Shown piece by piece: positions 23,784 to 32,181 of a DNA stretch of 64,000 nt (the first letter of the stretch is position 1; every line of letters begins with the position of its first letter). The stretch covers positions 2,976,001 to 3,040,000 of the forward strand of contig NZ_OCSR01000002.1 of NCBI RefSeq assembly GCF_900230185.1. The letters are read 5' to 3'. This DNA is from Burkholderia sp. OK233 (lineage in GTDB: Bacteria; Pseudomonadota; Gammaproteobacteria; Burkholderiales; Burkholderiaceae). The position numbers and the translations under genes are program-made. The notes beneath the pieces were generated by a model. That model made no database searches. It was not told the origin of the DNA and saw only the letters and a program-made list of their open reading frames with translations.

Positions 23784-24947
23784 TTAGAACTTGTGACGGA
23801 TACCGACGCGGAAGGCCAACTGGTTGTCCGCACCCGTGCCCGACGTGCTGAAGTAGCTCGTGCTCGAACCGATCTGTGCTTGCAGATCTTGCGTGCCGTT
23901 GTGGCCAGCAGCGATCTGATAGATGCCCAGTGCGTAGACGTCCGTGCGCTTGCTCAATGCGTAGTCGACGCTCAGGTCGGCCTGGTTCCAGTGGCCGCGA
24001 TTCGCATCGCTCAGGTGCATGTACGTGTAGCCCGCGCCCGCCGTCAGTGCCGGCGTGAACGCGTACTTCGCGCCCGCTTCGTATGCAGCGAACGTGGTCG
24101 AGCTGCCCGAGATCGGCTGGAAGCGCGTGTTCGTGTACAACGCCCACAGCGTAGCCGCGCCGATCGAGTAACGGCCGCCGACGCCGAACGTGCGCAGATC
24201 ACGTACGTTGCCCGTCGTCACGTTGGCGATGGCCGTCGAGAATGCCGGGGTAGACTGGCTCGGGTAACGGATGTCCGTGTACGCTGCGCCGACGCCGAAC
24301 GGGCCGTTCGCGTAGTTCACGCCAAAGCTGTACGCACGCGACGAACCTGCGACCGGTGCTGCGGTCGTGCCGGTTGCCGGTGAGCCGGCGAATGCGCCCG
24401 CCTGGTTCGAGAAGCCATACATTGCGCCGAAGGTCAGGCCCGCGAAATTCGCGCTGCTGAACTTGACTGCGTTGTTGATGCGGCTCGACGTCAGCTGGTC
24501 GACGTCGTTGATGTGGTAAGCGTAGTTACCCGCGACGGTTTGGCCACCCGTCGAGTAGTTGCCGCCCAGGTAATCCGTCGAAAACGAATACTGGCGGCCG
24601 AACGTCAGCGAACCGACGTTGTTCTGCGACAGACCGACATACGCTTGACGGCCGAACAGCGCGCCGCCCTGGCCGAGCGTGCCGTTGCCGCTGTTAAAGC
24701 CGCTTTCCAATACGAACAGCGCCTTCAGGCCGCCACCGAGATCTTCGGTGCCGCGCAGACCCCAACGGCTGCCTTGAGCAACGCCGTCGTCGTACTTGAA
24801 GAGGTTGTCGTGGCCGGCGGTGGTCTTCGAGTTGTTCACGTAGCTGATACCGGCATCGATCAAGCCATACAGCGTGACGCTGCTTTGCGCGTGGGCTGCG
24901 GTGGCGAAGACGGCGAGAGTAGCGGCGGTCAATACTTTCTTGTTCAA
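23784..24947 (-). CDS. Outer-membrane porin, Burkholderia general porin family
   Basis: A 387-residue trimeric 16-strand porin. It has a signal peptide (about 1-20, AHA/QSSVTLYG), the start QSSVTLYGLIDAGISYVNN and the GSRWGLRGTEDLGGGLKALFVLE phrase typical of betaproteobacterial porins. The L3 region follows GALFGRQAYVGLSQNNVGSLTFGRQ, and the C-terminus ends in GIRHKF with the terminal Phe required for assembly. It lets small hydrophilic solutes through the outer membrane. It is monocistronic, with its own terminator. Confidence 0.93.
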   Translation of the reverse strand: MNKKVLTAATLAVFATAAHAQSSVTLYGLIDAGISYVNNSKTTAGHDNLFKYDDGVAQGSRWGLRGTEDLGGGLKALFVLESGFNSGNGTLGQGGALFGRQAYVGLSQNNVGSLTFGRQYSFSTDYLGGNYSTGGQTVAGNYAYHINDVDQLTSSRINNAVKFSSANFAGLTFGAMYGFSNQAGAFAGSPATGTTAAPVAGSSRAYSFGVNYANGPFGVGAAYTDIRYPSQSTPAFSTAIANVTTGNVRDLRTFGVGGRYSIGAATLWALYTNTRFQPISGSSTTFAAYEAGAKYAFTPALTAGAGYTYMHLSDANRGHWNQADLSVDYALSKRTDVYALGIYQIAAGHNGTQDLQAQIGSSTSYFSTSGTGADNQLAFRVGIRHKF

Positions 24948-25246
24948 GACTTTCTCCGATTAAAAATTAAGCGATCGCGACGCCGAACTCTTTGGTAAGG
25001 TCGTGCGATGGCCCGAAATTTAAGGGAACGCAGAGTAAGGTATGTGACAGCTTTGCTTATTTTCGTAATCTGTCGCGCTGGCGCGACACTCACATAGCTT
25101 TGCGAGTTGAAATCAAGCAAGGCACGCTGCTCATATGCTTTTTCCAGATCGCGCATATAAGCGTGTGAAAAACGATTGGTTTTCGGGCGCATCGGCTGCA
25201 TGCGAGGATCCGCACCTATCAATCAAAATCGCTTGTGGGGAAACGC
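24948..25246. promoter_or_regulatory. Divergent region between porin and MetQ-like gene
   Basis: About 300 bp without a gene; it holds the promoters of both neighbours. A strong inverted repeat TGTCGCGC-TG-GCGCGACA lies at 25071-25088 and could be an operator or an RNA hairpin. The minus-strand open frame across this region is not supported. Confidence 0.35.
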
Positions 25247-26053
25247 ATGCAACGTCGGAAAATCATCCAGAATCTGCTCGCTATCGCCGCCGTTTCGCTT
25301 ACGGCAACGTTTGCGCACGCCGACGACAAACAACTGAAGATCGGCACGATGAGCGGCCCGGACGCACAAATCTGGTCGGTCGTGACCAAGGTTGCGGCGC
25401 GCGAAGGGCTGAATGTGAAGGTCATCGAATTCAACGACTACGTGCAGCCGAACGCGGCACTCGACTCCGGCGACCTCGACGCCAACGGTTTCCAGCACCA
25501 GCCGTTTCTCGATAGCCAGATCAGGCAGCGTGGCTACAAGATCGTCAACGTCGGCCTGACCTACGTTGCGCCGATGGGCTTCTATTCGAAGAAGCTCAAG
25601 TCGCTCAAGGACTTGCCAGAAGGTGCGAAGGTCGGCATCCAGAACGATCCGTCGAATGGCAACCGCGCGCTGCTGCTGTTGCAGAAGTACGGCGTGATCA
25701 AACTGAAGCCGGGCGTCGGCACGAACGGCGTCAATACAACGCCGCTCGACGTCGCCGAAAATCCGAAGAAGATCAAGCTGGTGGAACTCGACGCCGCGCA
25801 ATTGCCGCGCTCGCTCGACGACCTCGACGCGGCGTCGATCAACACGGACTACGCGGTGAAGGCCGGCTTGCAGCCGACGAAAGACGCGATCGCGATCGAG
25901 GACCTCAAAGGTCCGTACGCGAATCTGATCGCCGTGCGTGCGCAGGATCGCGACAAGCCGTGGGTCAAGAAGCTGGTCGCGGCGTATGAGTCGGACGAAG
26001 TGCGCAAGTACATCGACACGCAGTTCAAAGGCGCGATCATTCCGGCTTTCTGA
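25247..26053 (+). CDS. metQ: MetQ/NlpA-family methionine-type substrate-binding protein
   Basis: A 268-residue periplasmic binding protein of the D/L-methionine ABC importer family. A Sec signal peptide ends AHA/DD; it has no lipobox cysteine, so unlike E. coli MetQ it should be soluble. Conserved stretches include VIEFNDYVQPNAALDSGDLDANGFQH, VAPMGFYS and AKVGIQNDPSN. ATG 25247 follows GGGGA. No metN or metI lies next to it, so the permease is encoded elsewhere or this is an extra receptor. A strong hairpin follows. Confidence 0.85.
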   Translation: MQRRKIIQNLLAIAAVSLTATFAHADDKQLKIGTMSGPDAQIWSVVTKVAAREGLNVKVIEFNDYVQPNAALDSGDLDANGFQHQPFLDSQIRQRGYKIVNVGLTYVAPMGFYSKKLKSLKDLPEGAKVGIQNDPSNGNRALLLLQKYGVIKLKPGVGTNGVNTTPLDVAENPKKIKLVELDAAQLPRSLDDLDAASINTDYAVKAGLQPTKDAIAIEDLKGPYANLIAVRAQDRDKPWVKKLVAAYESDEVRKYIDTQFKGAIIPAF

Positions 26054-26120
26054 GCGGATTTATTGACGGCTTTCCGGCCGCCTTTGAGCAATCCGGTCTT
26101 TCGCAACAGACCCGTAAACG

Positions 26121-26151
26121 CAGAACGCCCGCTGAAATAGCGGGCGTTCTG
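26121..26151 (+). terminator. Hairpin terminator after the MetQ-like gene
   Basis: A perfect 13-bp stem (26121-26133 with 26139-26151) with loop GAAAT, containing CGCCCGC/GCGGGCG. The T-tract on either side is short. It lies between the MetQ-like gene and the convergent deacylase gene, so it may act in both directions. Confidence 0.75.
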
Positions 26152-26207
26152 CTTTGCAAGCACAGCTTTCGCAGATGAAGCCAGGAAAGCACGGCTTCAG
26201 GTGTTCC

Positions 26208-27323
26208 TTAGTTGCTCAACAACGACCCGCTTCTGAACGCCTTCGCACCGGCAATGCGCGCGAATTCCAGCCCGGCCGTCGCGAAGCGCGTCAAATGCCG
26301 CGCATACAGCACACCGGCTACGGTGCTCTTCAGCGTTACGACGCGATCGGTCAACGGATCGACGATATCGGCGATCTCATGGCCGACGTCGACCCAGGTA
26401 CCGACTTCGCAGCGATACACGAGCACACCGCTGATCGGCGCGACGATTGGCTCGGCGCCGGCCAGAGGCGTGGCGGCGAATTCGAGCGCGGGCAGCGGCG
26501 CCGGTGTGCCATCGATCACACCACGCGAGGTCAGGTATTCGATGATCGCCTGGGCGTCACGGTCCGCGTACTCGTACGACACTTCGCGTTGACCGCGCAG
26601 TTCGATCGTGACCGAGATCGAGCCGTTCGGAATCGGGAAACGGTCGCCGTAACGGCCGCGCAGATCCGACCAGCAGAAGCTGTGGATTTCGTCGAACGGA
26701 TTGCCCACCGAATTCAGCGCCAGCAGCGACGCCTTCGCGTCCAGATAGCAGGCGAGCGGCTCGACTTCCGGCCACAGGTCCGGGTTCGTGTAGAGGTGCA
26801 TCGCGGCTTCCCAGTCGCAGTGCAGGTCGAGTACGACATCGGCGTCATACGAGAGCTTTTGTAGCGCCAGACGTTGCGATTCGAGTTCGGTTGCCGGCTC
26901 TTGCGCATCGAGCGCTTCGCGCATCGCCGCGCGGATTGCCGTGCGATTGGCGTCGACGTTGTCGGTCAGGTGCGCTTCGATGCCGGGCTGAACCAGCGCC
27001 GACAGCTCGTAGAAATTGCGGTTGAAGTTCTGCGCGCTGTTGGTCTCGAAGCGGCCCGTCAGATGGCCGAGAAAGTGCTGATTCAGGCCGATCGGATTGG
27101 CCACCGGCACGATCACGACTTCGCCGCGCACCTTGCCGGCGGCTTCCAGTGCGGCGAGCTTGCGGCGCAACGCCCACGAAACCAGCATGCCAGGCAACTC
27201 GTCGGCATGCAGCGACGACTGGATGTAAATCTTCTGCCCGCCGCCGGGACCATAGTGAAAACTCGTCAGATTACGGGCGGTGCCGAGCGTCGGGGCAATC
27301 AGCGGATGGGTTTGGGTTTGCAT
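26208..27323 (-). CDS. Succinylglutamate desuccinylase/aspartoacylase-family zinc hydrolase
   Basis: A 371-residue enzyme of the M14-like deacylase family. Zinc ligands are visible in SSLHADELPG (His and Glu) and in VVLDLHCDW (His). NFNRNFYEL resembles the substrate-binding Arg loop and TIELRGQ holds a likely catalytic Glu. The C-terminal 100 residues form a beta-rich domain (VAPISGVLVYRCEVGTWVDVGHEIADI). It probably removes an acyl group from an amino acid or small amide. The Met at 27323 is used; an in-frame ATG at 27344 adds seven residues. It is flanked by amino-acid binding proteins, which fits a role in amino-acid derivative use. Confidence 0.8.
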   Translation of the reverse strand: MQTQTHPLIAPTLGTARNLTSFHYGPGGGQKIYIQSSLHADELPGMLVSWALRRKLAALEAAGKVRGEVVIVPVANPIGLNQHFLGHLTGRFETNSAQNFNRNFYELSALVQPGIEAHLTDNVDANRTAIRAAMREALDAQEPATELESQRLALQKLSYDADVVLDLHCDWEAAMHLYTNPDLWPEVEPLACYLDAKASLLALNSVGNPFDEIHSFCWSDLRGRYGDRFPIPNGSISVTIELRGQREVSYEYADRDAQAIIEYLTSRGVIDGTPAPLPALEFAATPLAGAEPIVAPISGVLVYRCEVGTWVDVGHEIADIVDPLTDRVVTLKSTVAGVLYARHLTRFATAGLEFARIAGAKAFRSGSLLSN

Positions 27324-27562
27324 GGTTTTCAAATCCGCGGGCATCTGGGGCGTGCCGCGCTATGTCGTTGATTACAAGGGGAAAGGGTGCTTAAAGGTCG
27401 GTCGTTGGCGGGCGGGTTCGCAGCGCCTCTAGCGCACGATCTTAGCCGATATGACGCGGCGCGTGGTCTTATGCGGCGCGGCCCGGAGCGCGCGGCACGC
27501 AGGCAGGCCTGTCCGGTTCGATCGCAGTCCGCGCGGCGCGGCAAAGCGGTCCCGCAAACGAA

Positions 27563-27589
27563 ACGGGCTCCGCGTGGTGCGGAGCCCGT
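27563..27589. terminator. Hairpin terminator after the ArgT-like gene
   Basis: A perfect 11-bp stem (27563-27573 with 27579-27589), loop GTGGT. A T6 run follows on the plus strand, and TTTCGTTT follows on the minus strand in the direction of the ArgT-like transcript; it is probably bidirectional. Confidence 0.75.
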
Positions 27590-27633
27590 TTTTTGCAAGC
27601 CGGCTAGCGCGTCGTCAGACGCGCGTGGCTGGC

Positions 27634-28416
27634 TTAGCCGCCGTACACGTCGAAGTCGAAGTACTTCTTCTCGAGCTTCTTGTACGTACCGTCCTTGATG
27701 ATGTCGGCAATCGCCTTGTCGACCTTCGCCTTCAGATCGGTGTCTTCCTTGCGCATGCCGATGCCTGCGCCGTTGCCGAGGATCTTCGGATCGTCGAGGT
27801 CCTTACCGACGAAGTCGAAGCCCGCGCCGCGCGGCGTCTTCAGGAAGCCGATTTCAGCTTGCACCGCGTCTTGCAGCGCTGCGTCCAGACGGCCCGACAG
27901 CAAGTCGGCGTAGACCTGGTCCTGGTTCTGATACGGCACAACCTTCGTGCCCTTCGCTTCCCAGTACGTCTTCGCGTAGGTTTCCTGGATCGTGCCTTGC
28001 TCGACACCAACCGTCTTGCCCTTGAGCGAATCGGCGGTCGGCAGGATGCCCGAACCCTTCTTCGCGACGAGGCGCGTCGGCGTGTTGAACAGCTTCGACG
28101 AGAAGGCGATCTGCTCAGCGCGTTGCGGCGTCATGGACATCGAAGACAGCACGCCGTCGAACTTCTTCGCCTTCAGGGCCGGGATCATGCCGTCGAAGTC
28201 GTTTTCGACCCACACGCACTTGGCCTTCAGGCGCGCGCAGATTTCATTGCCGAGGTCGATGTCGAAGCCCGCGAGCTTGCCGTCCGAGCCCTTGGACTCA
28301 AACGGGGGGTAGCTGGCGTCAACGCCGAAACGGATTGTCGACCAATCTTTAGCGTGTGCGCCAATCGAGACGGTTGCAAGCAGAGCAACCGTCAAAGCCG
28401 CTAGCAGTTTTTTCAC
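27634..28416 (-). CDS. Lysine/arginine/ornithine-type amino-acid ABC binding protein
   Basis: A 260-residue periplasmic binding protein of the ArgT/HisJ family (SBP_bac_3). It has a signal peptide (1-22, AHA/KDW), the start RFGVDASYPPFESKGSDGKLAGFDIDLGNEIC, WVENDFDGMIPALKAKKFD and SLKGKTVGVEQGTIQETY. These positions match the residues that bind the alpha-amino and carboxyl groups and the cationic side chain. No permease or ATPase genes are adjacent. It has its own terminator and a long upstream region. Confidence 0.87.
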   Translation of the reverse strand: MKKLLAALTVALLATVSIGAHAKDWSTIRFGVDASYPPFESKGSDGKLAGFDIDLGNEICARLKAKCVWVENDFDGMIPALKAKKFDGVLSSMSMTPQRAEQIAFSSKLFNTPTRLVAKKGSGILPTADSLKGKTVGVEQGTIQETYAKTYWEAKGTKVVPYQNQDQVYADLLSGRLDAALQDAVQAEIGFLKTPRGAGFDFVGKDLDDPKILGNGAGIGMRKEDTDLKAKVDKAIADIIKDGTYKKLEKKYFDFDVYGG

Positions 28417-29106
28417 TGTTTAACTCCTCGGTGTAGTTCGAATACTCCCGTATGCGGTTGTGCCGCTGCGGGACGCCCGGCGCGACTCACGACCGGGCTT
28501 GGGTTGAAGCTGCCGGCCGGGGCGGCCAGCAGCGCGCGCCAAGCTTATCAGTTCAAAAAGATTGGGTAGCTAGTGAAACACCGGATAGCGCAAGGGAATA
28601 GCTTCTAAAGCCTGAATGTGGTGGAGATTCGGCGGCGCCGTCATGCATCCTGCATGGCCTTGGGATGCTAGTTGTTGTCGCGTAAAGGAGCCGTAATGAA
28701 GTTGGCTAACCACGGCGATTTGCCGGCGTGCTTCGCACCAAGGGTTGTGCCGTCAAAACCAGTATTCAGAATGGCGCTATTACCAGCACTTATTGCAGAC
28801 TATTACGGCGCCCGCGATTGTTTCGATTGGCTGTCGATGAATTAAAGATTTCGCATGAACAACCGTTAAATACAGATGAGCGTATTTGTTAAATCACACC
28901 TGACCGATTGTTTTTTCCCGATTGAGGCTGGGCCGGAACCAAAAATGCATTGCTTGGCGCTATGATCAACGCTCCGCACGGCTGCCTTTGCAGCGTTCGA
29001 TCGTATCGGTATCTGTCTGAACAAAGTCATCGAGCACTACGCCCGCGATTAAATACCGCGCGCCTGTTTGCATTCGTCTTAATGACCTTCTGCTAAGCGG
29101 TTGTAT
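28417..29106. promoter_or_regulatory. 690-bp mostly non-coding region with small inverted repeats
   Basis: Base composition is less GC-rich than the surrounding genes. It contains inverted repeats CATGCA-TCC-TGCATG (28642-28656) and AAATAC-N8-GTATTT (28868-28887), and one small open frame with a good ribosome site (listed separately). Promoters for the divergent ArgT-like and PotD-like genes must lie here. I see no tRNA or riboswitch-like fold. Confidence 0.4.
28696..28845 (+). CDS. Possible small protein (49 residues), unknown
   Basis: An ATG at 28696 is preceded by AAAGGAG (28684-28690) at ideal spacing and opens a 49-codon frame ending in TAA. The product begins MKLANHGDLP and ends in DCFDWLSMN; it has two cysteines and a mildly hydrophobic middle (MALLPALIA). 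No family is recognised, and an open frame of this length can occur by chance. The ribosome site is the only support. Confidence 0.3.
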   Translation: MKLANHGDLPACFAPRVVPSKPVFRMALLPALIADYYGARDCFDWLSMN

Positions 29107-30255
29107 ATGCACAAGATTTCGATGGCAGACGAAATGCGCTGTTTCAAACCATCGCGCCGGAGCCGAACTGCAGTCGCAGCGGCACGCGCGAAGTCACTGC
29201 GCGGCCGCAGGTTTTCCGGTTTTTTGACATTACTGATAAACGCCGCTTTCTGCTGTAGCCTTTTGTCTTCAGCACCCGTCGTGGCCGCCGACAACGTTCT
29301 GCGTGTACTGGCATGGCCCGGTTATGCGGACGCCGACGTCGTCAAGACTTTCGAGGCGCGTTACAACGCGAAGGTCGAAGTCACGCTGGTCGATTCCGAC
29401 GAGGCGCTATGGGCGCAGATGCATGCTCAGGGCACGCCGCAGTTCGATGTGCTCGCTGCGAATACTGCTGAAATCGAGCGCTATACCCGTGCGAATCTGC
29501 TGGCGCCGCTCGATCTGGCCAGTTTGCCGAATACGAAAAAACAGCTGCCGCGGTTTCAGGCGCTGTCGTCGATCGAAGGGTTGACCTCGGCAGGCAATGT
29601 GTACGCCATTCCATTCACGTACTCGTCGATGGGGCTGATCTATGACCGCAAGCAGATCGCCGTTGCGCCGCGCTCGATGCGCGAATTGTGGAACCCGCGC
29701 TACCGCGGCAAGGTTCTCGACTTCAATAGCGCCCAGCATAATTTCTCGTTCACCGCGCTGGCGCTGGGCTATCCCCATCCCTTCCAGCTCGACGCCACGC
29801 AGATGCGCGTGATCGCTCACAAGCTCGTCGATCTGCGCCGCAACCTGCTGACCTATTACACGCTGCCTGAAGAAGCGACCGCGTTCTTCATCCAGCACAA
29901 AGTTGCCTTGATGTTCGGTAACTACGGCACCCAGCAGGTTGAATCGTTGCGCCGCGCCGGCGCCGACGTGGGCTACGTGATTCCCGACGAAGGGGTGCTC
30001 GCCTGGCTGGACTGCTGGTCGATGACGCGAACCGCCAGGGATCGCCCGCTCGCGCTTGCTTGGATCAACTACATGCTCGAACCGGACGTCAGTGCGTTGC
30101 TGACGCAACGCCAGGGGCTCGCCAACACGTTGACGGCCCCGGCGGAGAACAGCGACAAGGCGCATATCGTCTGGATCGGCCCGGTTGAAGATATTCAGCG
30201 GCGCGAAGACCTGTGGAGCAGAATCGTGTCCGGCGACAGGTCGGAGCGTTTCTGA
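29107..30255 (+). CDS. PotD-like (polyamine-type) extracellular solute-binding protein
   Basis: A 382-residue exported protein with an extended N-terminus (about 45 residues) before a hydrophobic signal segment ending VVAAD. The mature part begins VLRVLAWPGYADADVVKTFEARYNAKVEV, the pattern of family 1/PotD-type receptors that bind spermidine or putrescine. The second lobe has WNPRYRGKVLDFNSA and TYYTLPEEATAFF. ATG 29107 is assigned; Met at 29122 or 29131 is possible. Its stop overlaps the start of a diguanylate cyclase with a periplasmic sensor domain, so it probably works as a ligand receptor for signalling rather than transport. Confidence 0.8.
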   Translation: MHKISMADEMRCFKPSRRSRTAVAAARAKSLRGRRFSGFLTLLINAAFCCSLLSSAPVVAADNVLRVLAWPGYADADVVKTFEARYNAKVEVTLVDSDEALWAQMHAQGTPQFDVLAANTAEIERYTRANLLAPLDLASLPNTKKQLPRFQALSSIEGLTSAGNVYAIPFTYSSMGLIYDRKQIAVAPRSMRELWNPRYRGKVLDFNSAQHNFSFTALALGYPHPFQLDATQMRVIAHKLVDLRRNLLTYYTLPEEATAFFIQHKVALMFGNYGTQQVESLRRAGADVGYVIPDEGVLAWLDCWSMTRTARDRPLALAWINYMLEPDVSALLTQRQGLANTLTAPAENSDKAHIVWIGPVEDIQRREDLWSRIVSGDRSERF

Positions 30256-32054
30256 TGATGCGCCCCGGCCTGACATTCAAGTTATCGATTCTGCTTGCGT
30301 GCATTGGCGTGCTCGCGTCCGGTGCGACCGGTTATTACACGTATCGTGCCAACCGTACGATGCTCGTGAACGAAGCCGAACACAGCCTGCTGACTTCAAC
30401 GGAGTTGTTGGGACAGCGCTTTTCCGTGGCGATCGACGATGTTGCCGCAGACGCGCTGGTGCTCGCGAGTTTGCCGTCTTTGGCGGACGTCGCGCAGACC
30501 GACAACGGCGTTCGCGCGAATGCGCCGCGCGAACAGCTGGCGCAGGTGTATGCCAGCTTCATGGTTCATCACTCCGAATACCTGCAGATTCGTTTCATCA
30601 CCCGCAAGCACTACGGACTCGAACTGATCCGTTTCGACCGCGATGCGGACGGCCTGGTGCGGGTAGAGGGGAACAACCTGCAGGAAAAAGGCCAGTTTGC
30701 GTATGTGTTCGACACGCTGGCGTTCTCGCCCGGACGCATTTACACCTCGCCGATCGCGGTGAATCACGAGTACGGCGCGCATGCGGCCGAGGGCAAACCG
30801 ACACTGCGGCTCGGCACACCAGTGGCGGACGCGAGTGGCGCAGTGGTGGGCGTCGTGATTATCGATATCGATCTGGCCGGACTGCTTAACCGTTTGCAGA
30901 GCGATTTGCCGAGCGACTATCAGGTCTATCTCGCCAACGAATGGGGCGATTTCCTGGTCCATCCGGATGCCTCGAAGACATTCGGCTTCGACAGGGGCCG
31001 CCGCGTTCTGATGCAGGACAGCTTTTCCGCCACCAGGCCGCTCTTCGATCAGTCAAAAAGCGAAGTTCTGATGAACGGCCTCGTGCGGCCGAGGCAGGCG
31101 GCCGGTCAGGTGCTTGCTTTCGTGCGCAGACCGTTCGGCGCATCCGAAGGCAACCGTTTTATCGTGATCGGCCTCGCCAAGCCGCTCGAGGATGTCTTGT
31201 CCGGCGCCACCCAGCTGGGTAACAGAATCATTCGCATGGTATTGATCTTCAGTGTGCTGGCGCTGTTCCTGGCGATTCTGTTCGCGCGCGCCCTGACCAA
31301 GCCTTTGCACATCCTCGCGTATGCGGCGACGCATCTGTTCGCCGAGCACGCGATGGAAACGCTGCCGCTTAAACGTACCGACGAGATCGGCATACTCGCG
31401 CGTTGCTTCGATCGTCTGCGCCGGGAAATCAAGTCGCAAATGGATGTGCTGCATAACAAGCAACGTGAGCTCGTGCATCTCGCCACGCACGACGGGCTGA
31501 CCGGCCTGCCGAACCGCATGTTGTTCATGCAGAAGCTCGAGGCGGCGATCGAGGAAGCGACACGGCGTCAGGAACGGCTTGCCGTGCTGTTCGTCGACCT
31601 CGACCGCTTCAAGCAGATCAACGACCAGTTCGGCCATTCGATTGGTGACAAGGTGCTCGCTGCCGTGGCGCTGCGGCTGAAGAAGGTGCTTTGCACGGCG
31701 GATGTTGCCGCGCGCCTCGGCGGCGATGAGTTCATCGTGTTGATCGAGGGGCCGCGCTTCGCGGAGGCCGCACCGGGGATTGCCTCGCGGATCATGGGGG
31801 CGTTGAACGAAGAACTGCTGATCGACGGACAAAGCATGACGGTGGGTGCGAGCATCGGCATCAGCCAGTTTCCGGAAGATAGCGCCACGGTGGAGGAGTT
31901 GCTGCTCCATGCCGATGCGGCGATGTATGCAGCCAAGGCCGGTGGACGGTGTGGCTATCTGCGCTACCAGGATGTGCTGGCGGCGCGCAAGCGGGAGCAG
32001 GAGCAGGCGAGCGAAGGCGCAACGGAAGGCCGTGAAGCGGAGCCGACCGCCTGA
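30255..32054 (+). CDS. Membrane diguanylate cyclase with periplasmic sensor domain and HAMP
   Basis: A 599-residue signalling enzyme. A transmembrane helix (about 9-27), a large periplasmic Cache-like domain (about 30-300), a second helix (about 325-350), a HAMP-like linker and a C-terminal GGDEF domain are visible. The active-site motif is RLGGDEF, and the catalytic region DGLTGLPNR and FVDLDRFKQIND is intact, so it should make cyclic di-GMP. The inhibitory RxxD site upstream of GGDEF is replaced by CTAD, so product inhibition is probably lost. The ATG overlaps the stop of the PotD-like gene, giving coupled translation. No EAL domain. Confidence 0.88.
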   Translation: MMRPGLTFKLSILLACIGVLASGATGYYTYRANRTMLVNEAEHSLLTSTELLGQRFSVAIDDVAADALVLASLPSLADVAQTDNGVRANAPREQLAQVYASFMVHHSEYLQIRFITRKHYGLELIRFDRDADGLVRVEGNNLQEKGQFAYVFDTLAFSPGRIYTSPIAVNHEYGAHAAEGKPTLRLGTPVADASGAVVGVVIIDIDLAGLLNRLQSDLPSDYQVYLANEWGDFLVHPDASKTFGFDRGRRVLMQDSFSATRPLFDQSKSEVLMNGLVRPRQAAGQVLAFVRRPFGASEGNRFIVIGLAKPLEDVLSGATQLGNRIIRMVLIFSVLALFLAILFARALTKPLHILAYAATHLFAEHAMETLPLKRTDEIGILARCFDRLRREIKSQMDVLHNKQRELVHLATHDGLTGLPNRMLFMQKLEAAIEEATRRQERLAVLFVDLDRFKQINDQFGHSIGDKVLAAVALRLKKVLCTADVAARLGGDEFIVLIEGPRFAEAAPGIASRIMGALNEELLIDGQSMTVGASIGISQFPEDSATVEELLLHADAAMYAAKAGGRCGYLRYQDVLAARKREQEQASEGATEGREAEPTA

Positions 32055-32181
32055 AGCGCCGATGCGACGCTTCTATAAAAGACGCCTATCAACCGCAACG
32101 ATAGACAATGCCGGTATGGTGTGCCGGTTGGACGCCTCCAGCCGCCTGTGCCGGCCGTGCCCGGTTCTCAAACGCGCGGTT

